A stretch of 64,000 bases of DNA from Streptomyces sulphureus DSM 40104 (GTDB lineage Bacteria; Actinomycetota; Actinomycetes; Streptomycetales; Streptomycetaceae). The DNA lies in assembly GCF_000381025.1 (NCBI RefSeq), contig NZ_KB905818.1, forward strand, positions 310,001 to 374,000, written 5' to 3'. Both the position numbers and the translations under genes were made by a program. This document shows positions 1 through 9,261 of the stretch, piece after piece. The first letter of the stretch is position 1. Each line of letters opens with the position of its first letter. The notes under the pieces are model-generated. The model ran no database searches. It was not told the DNA's origin and saw only the letters and a program-made list of their open reading frames with translations.

Positions 1-310
1 CCCGCGCTGCGCCGCGTGTGCGCGGGCGGGGCGGGGTGCGCGGGGGGCGCGCACCCTGCGGGGTGCCTCCCGGACGGCCTTCGCCGCGCCGAGCCGGTAC
101 GGCAGCTCCGCTGCCGCCGCGCCGGCTTCGGCGGGGAGGTCACCTGCACAGTACTGGCACAGGTCGGAAACCCACGCGTTATCTGCCCGCGTGCGGTGGC
201 TGTTGCGGCAGAAGTCGACGTTGATTCGTCGCAGAGGTTCGGGTGCACCGCGTCCGGGTGCGCAGTAGTCTTCCTTGATCGAACAGCGGGGCGCGGAAGG
301 CGGTGCACAG
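1..310. other. Intergenic edge region, no gene seen
   Basis: I see no convincing reading frame here. The short open frames lack a ribosome site and overlap the upstream region of the next gene. The segment presumably carries the promoter of the SAV2148-type gene. The upstream neighbour lies outside the window. Confidence 0.5.
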
Positions 311-1555
311 TTGGGCTCGGGTGAGCTTGAGCTCCCCCCGGGAGAGTCGGGCGGTGAGGGCGGGACCGCCGAAGTGCCGCCGGGCGCCGTGTCGTTGGCA
401 CGCCCGATGGAGATCGGCGCCGACCTCGACTGGGGCCCGGAGGACTGGGCGGAGGTGAGCACCCGCGCCCGGCGCGGCGGACGCGCGTACGTCTGGCTCA
501 ACCTCGTCGAGCAGCGCGTGCGTTCCGTGGTCGCCGCCGTCCTGCGTCCCATCTACGAGCCGGTGCACGGCGAGGAGTGGGTGATCGCGGCCGCCGGTCC
601 CACGGGGCAGGAGTGGGTGCAGCGTGCCGTCGCCGTGCGTGAGGTGAGCCGGCGCAAGGGCTACCTCCTCGATCCGGCCGACGACACCCTCCTCTCCTTC
701 CTCACGCTGCCGCAGCTCCGCGAGTTGATGGTGCAGCACTGGCCGTGCTTCGAGCCGTACTTCGAGGACCGCCGCGAGGTCGAACTCGCCCTCGACGAGC
801 TGGAGGTGGCGCGCAGCGCCGTCGCGCGCAACCGTGCCCTCACCGGCACCGTCCTCGCGCAGGCGGAGCGCGCGTGCGGCCGGCTGCTGGAGCTCCTCGG
901 CGCCTCGCACGACGCGCCGGCGGCCGGGCGCCTCGCCGTCGACGCGGTGGAGGAGCTCGTCGGCGACCGCTACGCCGACGTCGCCGCCGTCCACCCGGAC
1001 CGGGTCAGGCTCCAGCGGAGGCTCCCGGCCGAGGACCTCTTCGGCGGGGCGCGCCGGCTCGACGCGGTGGGGATCGGGCTCAACCTCCTCGTGCAGAACT
1101 ACAGCGCCCGACGGCTGACGCGGCTCGCCGAGTCCGGCTGCCGCATGCGGCTGCTCTTCCTCAACCCGGCCTCCAGTGCCGTCCGCCGCAGGGAGCGCGA
1201 GCTGGGCCTGAAGCGGGGCGAGTTGAGTCGCTCGGTGGAGACGAACATCCTCCACATGCGCCGGGTGCGCGCCCGCCTCCGTGACACGGGGGCCTTCCAG
1301 ATACACGTCTTCGACGAGACGCCGCGGTTCACCGCCTACCTCGTCGACGACGACGGCCCCGACGGGCTCGCCGTCGTCCAGTCGTACCTGCGCAGGGTGC
1401 GGGGGATGGAGGCGCCCGTCTGGGTGCTGCGCGGGGACGGGCGGCAGTTGGTGCGGCAGGAGCCGGGGCCGCAGGCCGCCGCGGAGGCCGGGCTGCTGCC
1501 GGTCTACCGCGAGGAGTTCGAGTCGGTCTGGGCGGATTCGCGCCCTGTGTCCTGA
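311..1555 (+). CDS. SAV2148 family HEPN domain-containing protein
   Basis: A 414-residue soluble protein that I recognise as the Streptomyces SAV2148 family, annotated with a HEPN domain. The recognisable core runs through EIGADLDWG, LNLVEQRVR, YEPVHGEEW, VREVSRRKGYLLDPADD and LMVQHWPCFEPYF, followed by a long helical C-terminal half. HEPN domains are often RNases or nucleotide-binding helices, but the role of this family is not established. I chose TTG at 311, preceded by GGAAGG-like bases, because the protein then begins LGSGELELPPGE, which fits my memory of family N-termini. An in-frame TTG at 275 is the alternative. The gene stands alone, with a 244-bp AT-richer gap before the teichoic-acid-type genes. 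Confidence 0.8.
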   Translation: MGSGELELPPGESGGEGGTAEVPPGAVSLARPMEIGADLDWGPEDWAEVSTRARRGGRAYVWLNLVEQRVRSVVAAVLRPIYEPVHGEEWVIAAAGPTGQEWVQRAVAVREVSRRKGYLLDPADDTLLSFLTLPQLRELMVQHWPCFEPYFEDRREVELALDELEVARSAVARNRALTGTVLAQAERACGRLLELLGASHDAPAAGRLAVDAVEELVGDRYADVAAVHPDRVRLQRRLPAEDLFGGARRLDAVGIGLNLLVQNYSARRLTRLAESGCRMRLLFLNPASSAVRRRERELGLKRGELSRSVETNILHMRRVRARLRDTGAFQIHVFDETPRFTAYLVDDDGPDGLAVVQSYLRRVRGMEAPVWVLRGDGRQLVRQEPGPQAAAEAGLLPVYREEFESVWADSRPVS

Positions 1556-1799
1556 CGTTTCCCTTTACTTTGCTCTGTTTCCCTCTGTTCCCCGACACTC
1601 CACGGCTTCTTCCGCGACCGCGGGCTTCGCGTGGCACGCACGTCGTGGGTGACGGCGACCTTGTGTCTGTCACTGATCAGCATCGGATGTATCAGTTCCA
1701 TTTCGCGCCACAACTATTACCGGGTTCGATGGGTCTAGTTCGTGCGGGGGCAATTCCTACGGCGTCCCTGCACGTTCGTGAGCCATCAGGAGCCAAAGA

Positions 1800-3320
1800 G
1801 TGATCAACCAAAGCAAGGGGAAAGGCGGCACAGGCACCACTGCGGTGGTTCTCGCCGGCGGTACCGGTCAGCGCATCGGGCTCAGCGTCCCCAAGCAACT
1901 GCTCAAGGTCGCGGGGAAACCCGTGATCGAGCACACCCTCTCCGTACTGGAGCAGTCGGAGGCGATCGACGACGTACTGGTGCTGATGGCGCCCGGGTTC
2001 GTCGGGGAGGTGGAGCAGCTCGTCGACAAGGCAGGGCTGAGCAAGGTGCGTGCCGTCGTCGAAGGGGGAGCGGACAGGAACGAGACCACCCGGCGCGCGA
2101 TCGACCTCCTCGACGCCGAGCTCGCCGAAGGCGAGGACCGGAAGGTCCTCTTCCACGACGCCGTGCGCCCGTTCCTCTCGCAGCGGGTCATCGACGACTG
2201 CGTCGACGCGCTCGACCGCTACCAGGCCGTCGACGTGGCGATACCCTCGGCCGACACCGTGATCGTGACCCGCACCCACGGCGCCGACGGCGAGTTCATC
2301 ACGGACGTCCCCGACCGCTCCCGGCTCAGGCGCGGCCAGACCCCGCAGGCGTTCCGGCTGTCGACCATCCGCCGGGCCTACGAACTCGCCGAGCAGGACC
2401 CGCACTTCAAGGCGACGGACGACTGCTCCGTCGTCCTCCGCTACCTGCCGAGCATCCCCATTCACGTGGTGCCGGGCGACGAGTACAACATGAAGGTGAC
2501 CCATCCGCTCGACGTCTTCCTCACCGACAAGCTCTTCCAGCTCGTCTCGACGACCGCACCCAGCCAGCCCGACAGACGCGCCTACCGGGAACTGCTCGAG
2601 GGCCGCACCCTCGTCGTCTTCGGCGGCTCCTACGGCATAGGCGCCGACCTCGCCGAACTCGCCCGCGGACTCGGCGCCCGCGCCTACGCGCTCGGACGCT
2701 CCACCACCGGCACCCACGTCGAGGACCCGAAGGAGGTCGAGGAGGCGCTCGCGCAGGCGTACGCAGAGACCGGCCGGATCGACCACGTCGTCAACACCGC
2801 CGGGGTCCTGCGCATCGGCCGCCTCGCCGACACCTCCAACGCCGAGATCGAAGAGGCGCTCCGCGTCAACTACCTCGCACCCGTGCAACTCGCCCGCGCC
2901 GCGCACCCCTACCTCGCGGAGACCGGCGGGCAGCTCCTCCTCTACACCTCCAGCAGCTACACCCGCGGGCGCGCCGAGTACAGCCTCTACTCCTCGGCGA
3001 AAGCAGCGATCGTCAACCTCACGCAGGCGCTCGCCGACGAGTGGGCGGCCGACGGCATCCGCGTCAACTGCATCAACCCCGAGCGCACGGCGACGCCGAT
3101 GCGCACGGCGGCGTTCGGCGAAGAGCCCGCGGGCTCGCTCCTCTCCTCCGAGCAGGTGGCACGCACTTCGCTCGACGTTCTCCTGTCCGACCTCACGGGA
3201 CAGGTGATCGACGTGCGCAGGCAGGACCCGCTCGACTCCGGCACCTCCGCGGTCGAGCAGGCCCTCGCGGGCGCGCTCGCCGTCAGCGGTGAGAACGAGG
3301 GCGCGGAGGTCGTCGCATGA
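1800..3320 (+). CDS. Bifunctional IspD-like cytidylyltransferase / SDR reductase (CDP-ribitol synthase-like)
   Basis: A 506-residue fusion. Residues about 13-235 are an IspD/TarI-type cytidylyltransferase: LAGGTGQR near 18-25, PKQ near 31-33, and HDAVRPF. Residues about 265-490 are a short-chain dehydrogenase, with the nucleotide loop GGSYGIG and an SSY...YSSAK catalytic tyrosine-lysine pair. The same domain order occurs in Haemophilus Bcs1/Acs1, which reduces ribulose-5-phosphate and makes CDP-ribitol. I infer a similar activated-polyol synthesis for a cell-wall teichoic acid or related glycopolymer. The GTG start follows GGAGCCAAAGA, and the stop overlaps the next start as ATGA, so the two genes are translationally coupled. 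The exact substrate is not proven. Confidence 0.85.
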   Translation: MINQSKGKGGTGTTAVVLAGGTGQRIGLSVPKQLLKVAGKPVIEHTLSVLEQSEAIDDVLVLMAPGFVGEVEQLVDKAGLSKVRAVVEGGADRNETTRRAIDLLDAELAEGEDRKVLFHDAVRPFLSQRVIDDCVDALDRYQAVDVAIPSADTVIVTRTHGADGEFITDVPDRSRLRRGQTPQAFRLSTIRRAYELAEQDPHFKATDDCSVVLRYLPSIPIHVVPGDEYNMKVTHPLDVFLTDKLFQLVSTTAPSQPDRRAYRELLEGRTLVVFGGSYGIGADLAELARGLGARAYALGRSTTGTHVEDPKEVEEALAQAYAETGRIDHVVNTAGVLRIGRLADTSNAEIEEALRVNYLAPVQLARAAHPYLAETGGQLLLYTSSSYTRGRAEYSLYSSAKAAIVNLTQALADEWAADGIRVNCINPERTATPMRTAAFGEEPAGSLLSSEQVARTSLDVLLSDLTGQVIDVRRQDPLDSGTSAVEQALAGALAVSGENEGAEVVA

Positions 3321-5401
3321 ACCAACGGCTCCAGCAGATGCTGCGCGTGGGCTCGACCGCCGAGCTCGTCGCCGCGCTCCTCATGGGCCTCAGCTACCCG
3401 GTACTGATGACGGCGGCGCTCCTGCCCGAGCTGTGGACGTTCGTCGTCGCGGCGGGCGTCAGCTACGCCTCCGACCACTACCTCCACAGGCGAGGCAGCT
3501 ACCTGCTCAACAGGCTCAGCCGCTTCCGCGCGGGGCTCTCCCTGCGCTTCCTGATCCGGCAGCTCCTGCTCGTCCTGCTGCTCTCCAGGATGGACATGGC
3601 GGAGGACCCCGTCTCCTTCACCGCCATCGCGTGCTTCATCCTCTTCTACGCGCTCCAGGCCCCGCACACCGCGCTCACGGCGAAGATCCGCGCCCGCCGC
3701 AGGCTCCCGGTGATCACACGCAACATCGACCTCGCCGAACTGGGGATCGGGGACGGCCCGCCCGGCTGGCTCACCAGCCGCGCCATGGAGAAGGTCCAGC
3801 ACCTCGACCTCTTCGCGGTCGTCGGCGTGCTCGTCGTGGCGCGCACGGGGGAGTCCGTCTACGGGTACGTCGGCATGGGCGCGACGCTCGTGCTCACCCT
3901 CCTGTACACCGGGCTCCTCGCCCGCCACCTGTTGCCGCACCGACTCCCGCCGACGAGCGAGGAGTTCCTGGAGTGGTTCGACGGCTGGCTGCGCCGCTAC
4001 CGGCCCACGACCGTCCTCTACTTCTCCGGCTCCGCCGAGTCGTCCTACCAGGTCAACATGTGGCTGGAGACGATGGAGGAGCTCGGCGGGCGCCCGCTCG
4101 TCGTCCTCCGCGAGCGGCACACGCTCGCCCGGCTGGCGCCGACCCGCACGCCCGTCGCGTGCGTGCCCTCGGCCGTCCACCTGATGAACATGGACCTCAG
4201 CTCCGTGCGGGTGGCGCTCTACCCGGCCAACGTCGGCAAGAACATCCACATGCTGCGCGTCCCGACGATGAAGCACGTCTTCATCGGCCACGGCGACAGC
4301 GACAAGGTCGCCAGCATCAACCCGTACAGCAAGGTCTACGACGAGGTGTGGACGGCGGGCAAGGCGGGACGCGACCGGTACGCGCTCGCCGACGTCGGCG
4401 TGCGGGACGACGCGGTCGTCGAGGTCGGCCGCCCCCAACTCGCCCCGATCCAGGGGCCGCGGCACCCGGAGGCGATGCCGACGGTGCTCTACGCGCCCAC
4501 GTGGGAGGGGTGGACCGACGACCCGGGGAACACCTCGCTGATGCTCGCGGGCGAGAACATCGTCCGCGGGCTGCTCGCCGCCGACCCGCCGGTACGCGTC
4601 GTCTACAAGCCGCACCCGTTCACCGGGACGCGGTCGCAGGAGGCGCTCGAAGCGGACGCCAGGATCACGGAGTTGCTCCGCGAAGCCGCCGAACGCCGCG
4701 CCGAGGCGCCGGAGTTCGCGGCCGACGCCGCGAAGGGCGCCGACAGCATGGGCGCCGCGCGCGTCGAACTCGCCCGTATCGAGGCGGAGATGGAGCGGCT
4801 CCACGCCAGCGCCGCCGAAGGCGTCGACGAGGCGGAGACGGCCCGGGACGCGCTCCGCGACCCCCGGACCTCGCCGGAGGCGGCGGCCCTCACCGCCCGC
4901 TGGAACGAGGCGTTCTGGCGGTCGTTCCCCGCCTGGGAGCACCGCACCATCACGGGCCCCGCGCCGGCGCTCTACGAGTGCTTCAACGCCTCGGACGGCC
5001 TCGTCTCCGACATATCCAGCGTCGTCTCCGACTTCCTGGCGAGCGGAAAGCCCTACGCCGTCACCGACTCGGCGGGGCTCGGTGCCACCGAGTTCGCCCG
5101 GCGCAACACCGCCGTGCGCGCCGCGGAGATCCTCGACAACGAAGCACGCGGCCTCGACGCCTTCCTCGCCGCCGTCCGCGGCGAGGAGGACCCGCGCGCC
5201 GGCGCGCGTGCCGAGCTGACCTCGTACCTGCTCGGGCCCGAAGAGCCGCCCGCGCAGCAGCGGTTCGAGGCCGCCGTCGAGGCGCTCGCGGCGCGCGCCG
5301 AGGCGCGCAACGCCGAGCAGGCCGCGCAGTCGGCGGCCGAGGACGAGCCGCTGACGGGCGCGCACGAGGCCCCGGCGACCGTGGAGGGCACCGTCCGATG
5401 A
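3317..5401 (+). CDS. Membrane-anchored CDP-glycerol/ribitol-phosphotransferase-like (TagB/TagF type) protein
   Basis: 694 residues. The first 220 or so carry four to five hydrophobic helices. A TagB/TagF-type glycerophosphotransferase domain follows, seen from GHGDSDK, VVEVGRPQLAPI, LYAPTWEGW, the YKPHPFTGTRS motif, and the C-terminal SDISSVVSDFLASGKPYAVTD signature. The enzyme would polymerise polyol-phosphate units from a CDP-polyol at the inner face of the membrane. Between the HPFTG and DISS motifs lies an unusual charged, Ala/Glu-rich helical insertion (about residues 435-515) that looks like a coiled coil. The ATG overlaps the upstream stop, which ties it to the CDP-polyol synthase. Polymerase versus single-unit primase cannot be decided from sequence. 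Confidence 0.8.
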   Translation: MNQRLQQMLRVGSTAELVAALLMGLSYPVLMTAALLPELWTFVVAAGVSYASDHYLHRRGSYLLNRLSRFRAGLSLRFLIRQLLLVLLLSRMDMAEDPVSFTAIACFILFYALQAPHTALTAKIRARRRLPVITRNIDLAELGIGDGPPGWLTSRAMEKVQHLDLFAVVGVLVVARTGESVYGYVGMGATLVLTLLYTGLLARHLLPHRLPPTSEEFLEWFDGWLRRYRPTTVLYFSGSAESSYQVNMWLETMEELGGRPLVVLRERHTLARLAPTRTPVACVPSAVHLMNMDLSSVRVALYPANVGKNIHMLRVPTMKHVFIGHGDSDKVASINPYSKVYDEVWTAGKAGRDRYALADVGVRDDAVVEVGRPQLAPIQGPRHPEAMPTVLYAPTWEGWTDDPGNTSLMLAGENIVRGLLAADPPVRVVYKPHPFTGTRSQEALEADARITELLREAAERRAEAPEFAADAAKGADSMGAARVELARIEAEMERLHASAAEGVDEAETARDALRDPRTSPEAAALTARWNEAFWRSFPAWEHRTITGPAPALYECFNASDGLVSDISSVVSDFLASGKPYAVTDSAGLGATEFARRNTAVRAAEILDNEARGLDAFLAAVRGEEDPRAGARAELTSYLLGPEEPPAQQRFEAAVEALAARAEARNAEQAAQSAAEDEPLTGAHEAPATVEGTVR

Positions 5402-5464
5402 ACCCCGAGGCGCGCCGGTGAGCCGCGCACCCGCCATCAGCAGGGCAACGCAGCAAGGAGAAGC

Positions 5465-6901
5465 GTGAAAGAGATCGTGATGCGGGCGGGCAAGAGCCCG
5501 TTCGACGTCGTCACCCACGAAGAGTTCATCCACCAGGACCTGACGGGCACCAACTCGGGCAACCTGCTCTTCAGTGATGCGGTGCACAAGCAGCTCACCG
5601 TCCCGGGCACCGAGGTGGTCGCCGCGGGCCTGCGCACCGACTCCTCGAAGGAGAACGCGGCGCGGATCAACGAGCGGTTCGACCTCTACGCCGTGCCGCT
5701 CGCCAACGCCTTCCGGCCGAGCTTCGGCAAGTCGCTCGACAAGCTCTCCACGCTCATCGAGCAGTTGAAGATACCCGTGGTCGTCATCGGTGTCGGTGCG
5801 CAGGCGAGCACCGAGTACGACACCGGGCGGCTGGACGACATCTCGGTGTCCGTGCGGCGGTTCATGAAGGCCGTCCTCAACCGCTCGGCGAGCGTGGGCG
5901 TGCGCGGTGAGCTCACCGCCGACTACCTGAAGAAGCTCGGCTTCAAGGACGTCGAGGTCATCGGCTGCCCGTCGATGTTCTGGCACGGCGACACCTTCCC
6001 CGAGCTGGAGGCGAAGCCGCTCGACGCCGGCTCGCGGGTCGCCGTCAACGTCTCCTCGCAGGCGGAGAAGGAGGGCGGCATAGCCGAACTCACCGCGCAC
6101 GCCCTCTCGCTCCACCCGGAGTTGACCTACTACGCGCAGAACCTCACCGACGCCGAGCTGCTCTTCTGGGGCGACACCTCGGTGGCCGGCAACCGGCAGA
6201 AGCCGCTGCCGGGGCTGCGCAGCCACCCGCTGGTGCGCGGCGGTCACACCCGGGTGCCCGTCGACCCGGCGACCTGGATGGCCGAACTCGCCGAGCACGA
6301 CTTCTCGTTCGGCACCCGCATCCACGGCAATATGGCCTCGCTCCTCGCCGGCACCCCCAGCGTCGTCCTCGCGCACGACTCGCGGACGCTGGAGCTGTGC
6401 CGGTACTTCGAGATCCCGCACCGCCTGCTCCGGGAGGTGGAGGCGGGCACCGCGCCCGCCGACCTCCTCGCCGAGGCCGACTACACGGCGCTCCGCAAGA
6501 ACCACGCGGAGCGGTTCCGCCGCTACACCGACTTCCTCGACCGGAACGGCGTGCAGAACACCTTCAGCCACGGCGACGGCGGCAAGGCATGGCAGAAGGC
6601 CCTCGACGCGCTCGAACTGCCGCCGTCCGTCACTGCCTGGGACGGCAGCGACGACGGCGCTCTCGGCTACCGCGTGGCCTGGCTGCGCGAGCAGGCGGTG
6701 ACGGCCAGGCGCGGCCGGGAGAAGACCGCGGCGCAACTTCGCGAAGTCGAGGCGGAGAACAAGGAGTTGCGCAAGCTCACCGCTTCGCTGGAGAAGCGGA
6801 CGGCGTCGCTGGAGGCCCGTCTCGACCAGTCGGGCGGCGGTGTGCGGCGCGTCGGCCGTGGTGTGAAGCGGCGTGCGAAGGGGATACTCGGCAAGGACTG
6901 A
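5465..6901 (+). CDS. Polysaccharide pyruvyl transferase family protein
   Basis: 478 residues. The family fold is recognisable from GTNSGNLLFSDAV near the N-terminus, VVVIGVGAQ, the RGELTADYLKKLG segment, and the FSFGTRIHGNMASLLAGTPSVVLAHDSR block. Members move pyruvate from phosphoenolpyruvate onto sugars or phosphopolyols as a ketal. Following a CDP-polyol synthase and polymerase, it most likely decorates the same cell-wall polymer. The GTG start has AAGGAG a few bases upstream. The C-terminal 90 or so residues form a heptad-rich coiled coil and end in a basic tail, an extension beyond the catalytic domain. It lies 63 bp after the polymerase gene, so probably in the same operon. Confidence 0.85.
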   Translation: MKEIVMRAGKSPFDVVTHEEFIHQDLTGTNSGNLLFSDAVHKQLTVPGTEVVAAGLRTDSSKENAARINERFDLYAVPLANAFRPSFGKSLDKLSTLIEQLKIPVVVIGVGAQASTEYDTGRLDDISVSVRRFMKAVLNRSASVGVRGELTADYLKKLGFKDVEVIGCPSMFWHGDTFPELEAKPLDAGSRVAVNVSSQAEKEGGIAELTAHALSLHPELTYYAQNLTDAELLFWGDTSVAGNRQKPLPGLRSHPLVRGGHTRVPVDPATWMAELAEHDFSFGTRIHGNMASLLAGTPSVVLAHDSRTLELCRYFEIPHRLLREVEAGTAPADLLAEADYTALRKNHAERFRRYTDFLDRNGVQNTFSHGDGGKAWQKALDALELPPSVTAWDGSDDGALGYRVAWLREQAVTARRGREKTAAQLREVEAENKELRKLTASLEKRTASLEARLDQSGGGVRRVGRGVKRRAKGILGKD

Positions 6902-7053
6902 GCCGCCGCGTCGGTGCCGCGCGGGCGCGCCGGGGCCACCAGCCGCCGTACGGCGGCCGTTCACGCACGGGAGGCATGAACGGCCCGGCGGCCCGGCCCT
7001 GTCGCGTCCCGCGGCGCCGGCAGCGGGGGCACGAACGCGGGGGAGCGTGGGCG

Positions 7054-7821
7054 GTGGGGGACAGCGAGCCGCAGGAGAGGACCGTCCAGGCCCTCTCGTG
7101 CATCATCGTGGGGCTGATCGGCGCGGTGGTCCTCGCCGTCGTGGGCGGTGTCGTCTACGCCGTCTTCTCCGTCGTGGTCCCGAAGGTGCGCTCGGACGCC
7201 GACGAGAGGGAGGCGTGGGAGAAGGAGCCGCCCTTCGACAGGGCCGAGGTCGTCCAGGTCCGTAGGACTGCTTTCGAAGACAACCCAGACGAACCCGTGC
7301 GGAGGCCGCGGCCCCAGGAGAAGCGCGTCGGCATCGGGCAGGTGAAGGACGAGATCTACGAGGACCTCGTGCCGATGCTCGGCGACGCGAAAGCCGTCGT
7401 GCCGATCGACTGCGGCGACGCCGTGCTCCGGGACGAGGTCTTCGTATGCACCGCGCGGTACAAGGACATCGAGATCGACTACCGGGTCAGCATCCACAAG
7501 CTGAAGGCGCCGCTTCCGGTGCCGGGCAACAGGAAGGCCACCTGGGAGCAGACCGTCAGGCCCGTGCGGATGCCGCTTTTCCGCGAGGCCGTGCACGCCA
7601 AAGCATGGGAACGCACCCGGAGTTCGGGGGAGAAGCCCTACTGCGACCGCATGCCCCGGAGGACGATGGTCGAGCGCGGTGAGCCCACGGAGTACCGCTG
7701 CTACGCCAGGGAGACGGGCGAAGTGGCGCGCGGCCACAAGGCGTGGAACACCTACCGGGTGGAGACGGACAGCGACGGGCGCGTCGAGCTGGCGTACGTC
7801 GAGGGGAAGAAGCACCGCTGA
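7054..7821 (+). CDS. Membrane-anchored protein of unknown function
   Basis: 255 residues with one hydrophobic helix near the N-terminus (about residues 13-38: IIVGLIGAVVLAVVGGVVYA) and a hydrophilic outer domain containing an IDCGDAVL...FVCTARY cysteine pair and a second pair (YCDRM, YRCYAR). The two pairs could form disulfides outside the cell. I do not recognise the family, and similarity to small Streptomyces lipoprotein-like domains is only impressionistic. GTG at 7054 is preferred because GGGGGAG lies 8 nt upstream. An in-frame ATG at 6976 has a GGAGG only 1 nt away, too close. It follows the glycopolymer genes on the same strand, but nothing shows a shared role. Confidence 0.65.
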   Translation: MGDSEPQERTVQALSCIIVGLIGAVVLAVVGGVVYAVFSVVVPKVRSDADEREAWEKEPPFDRAEVVQVRRTAFEDNPDEPVRRPRPQEKRVGIGQVKDEIYEDLVPMLGDAKAVVPIDCGDAVLRDEVFVCTARYKDIEIDYRVSIHKLKAPLPVPGNRKATWEQTVRPVRMPLFREAVHAKAWERTRSSGEKPYCDRMPRRTMVERGEPTEYRCYARETGEVARGHKAWNTYRVETDSDGRVELAYVEGKKHR

Positions 7822-7889
7822 GGCGCGCGGCCCGGGCCGGGTTTCGCGGGCCCACTGCCGGGGACGGCGTACCGCCATAAAATTTCCGC

Positions 7890-8429
7890 ATGGCTACCAC
7901 CACGCGTACCTACGCGGCGCTGCTGAGAGGGGTCAACGTCGGCGGTCACCGACGGATTCCGATGGCCGAACTCCGGCAGCTCATCGCCGGGTTGGGATGG
8001 ACGGACGTGCGCACCTACCTCCAGAGCGGCAACGCCGTCTTCCGCACGGACGAGCCGGAGCCGGGCCCCGTGCTGGAGCGGGCGATAGCGGAGCGGTTCG
8101 GAACTCGCGTGCAGTGCCTCGTCCGCACCGGCGAGGAGCTGCGGCAGATCGCGGCGGCCTGCCCGCTGCCGGTGGCGGAGCTCGACCCGGCCAAGGTGCT
8201 CGTCCTCCTCCTCGAAGAGACCCCCGAAACCGGCCATTTCGACGCCCTCTCGCCTGCCGACTACGCACCGGACGAGTTCCACCCGGTGGGCCGCGCCGTC
8301 TACTGCTACTTCCCGCACGGCATGGGCCGCAGCCGACTGAGCTCCGCACTGACCGCCGTACGCCCGCAGTTGACGATGACGGGGCGCAACTGGCGGACGT
8401 TGGAGCGGCTCATCGAGCTCACCGGCTGA
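7890..8429 (+). CDS. DUF1697 domain-containing protein
   Basis: 179 residues matching the DUF1697 family: the N-terminal YAALLRGVNVGGHRRIPMAEL and TYLQSGNAVF segments are its hallmark, with a conserved C-terminal MTGRNWRTLERL. The family is a common, small, soluble actinobacterial and Gram-positive protein of unknown biochemical role. The full expected length is present. The gene is monocistronic and converges on the pentapeptide-repeat gene, whose stop lies 10 bp away. Confidence 0.9.
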   Translation: MATTTRTYAALLRGVNVGGHRRIPMAELRQLIAGLGWTDVRTYLQSGNAVFRTDEPEPGPVLERAIAERFGTRVQCLVRTGEELRQIAAACPLPVAELDPAKVLVLLLEETPETGHFDALSPADYAPDEFHPVGRAVYCYFPHGMGRSRLSSALTAVRPQLTMTGRNWRTLERLIELTG

Positions 8430-8439
8430 GCGCGGGACT

Positions 8440-9261
8440 TCAGCCGCGCCAGTGGGCCGGCTGCGGCAGCGGGTGCGGCGGCCGTGTCGACAAGTCGCCC
8501 TGTGCCGAGGCTAGTTGGGGACGGGTGAGGAAGAGGGCGCCGGTGAGGTCGGCGCCGTGGAGGCGCGCGTCCCGCAGGTCGGCGCCGATGAGGTCGGCCT
8601 CGCGCAGGTCGGCGCCTGTGAGGTCGGCGGCGATGAGCAGGGAGCCCCGCAGGTCGGCCCCGCGCAGGTCGGCGCCGCGCAGTCGGGCTCCCAGCAGGTC
8701 GGCACGCCTGCGGTCGCGGCCGCCGCCCGGGGTGCGGGCGCGGACGAGCGCGCTCGTCCGCTCCAGCAGGGGGTCGACGCGGCCCCGGTGCGCGGCGACG
8801 TCGAGGGCGGCAAGGGCCTCGGGCGGGCCGCCCGCCAGCGCGTCGGTCTCCTCCCGCAGGGCGCGCAGTTGCGGGCCGAGGCCGCGGGCCGCGGTGCGGG
8901 TCAGGGCGTCGTCCAAGTACCAGAGCAGTTGGTGGAGTTGCTGTACGACGGGGAGCGCGGCGAACATCTGCTCCGCCGTCTCCGGGTGGTGCCGCCAGTC
9001 GCGTCCGCCGAAGGTCCGCTGCGAGACGCGCTGCCCCGCGCCGAAGCAGTCGTACGCCTGGCACCCTGGGAAGCCCTCCGTGCGGAGGCGGCCGTGGATT
9101 CCGCAGCCGAAGTCCTCGCGCAGGTGCGTGCACGGGGTGCCCGCCGCCTTGTCCACGGCGAAGTCGGCGGAGGCGGTGAGGGGCAGCGCGACGCAGCAGA
9201 GCCCGAAGCAACTGCCGCACTCGGCCCGGAGGGCGTGCTGGTCTTCCACGGGCTTCGGCAT
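8440..9261 (-). CDS. Pentapeptide-repeat protein with Cys-rich N-terminal domain
   Basis: 273 residues. The C-terminal half holds about 12 pentapeptide repeats of the A(D/N)LRG type (RRADLLGARLRGADLRGADL and onward), which fold as a right-handed quadrilateral beta-helix. The N-terminal part has a cysteine cluster, CGSCFGLCC near residues 13-21, followed by CTHL, CGIHGR, CQAYDCFG, suggesting a metal or Fe-S site. The start is ATG 9261, with AGGAGAG 6 nt upstream. Longer in-frame starts reach into GC-rich DNA without a ribosome site. The fusion of a Cys cluster with pentapeptide repeats recurs in Streptomyces, but I know of no assigned function. Confidence 0.85.
   Translation of the reverse strand: MPKPVEDQHALRAECGSCFGLCCVALPLTASADFAVDKAAGTPCTHLREDFGCGIHGRLRTEGFPGCQAYDCFGAGQRVSQRTFGGRDWRHHPETAEQMFAALPVVQQLHQLLWYLDDALTRTAARGLGPQLRALREETDALAGGPPEALAALDVAAHRGRVDPLLERTSALVRARTPGGGRDRRRADLLGARLRGADLRGADLRGSLLIAADLTGADLREADLIGADLRDARLHGADLTGALFLTRPQLASAQGDLSTRPPHPLPQPAHWRG

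Noticed and set aside
2987..6964. 1,325-codon open frame on the minus strand
   Set aside because: It lies antisense to three well-supported genes, has no family motifs and is Arg/Gly/Val-rich. Such frames are common artefacts in very GC-rich DNA.
8520..8710. Periodic GTCGGCGCC-like repeats that might suggest a CRISPR or tandem array
   Set aside because: The 15-base period is the pentapeptide repeat coding of the minus-strand gene; spacers of unique sequence are absent.
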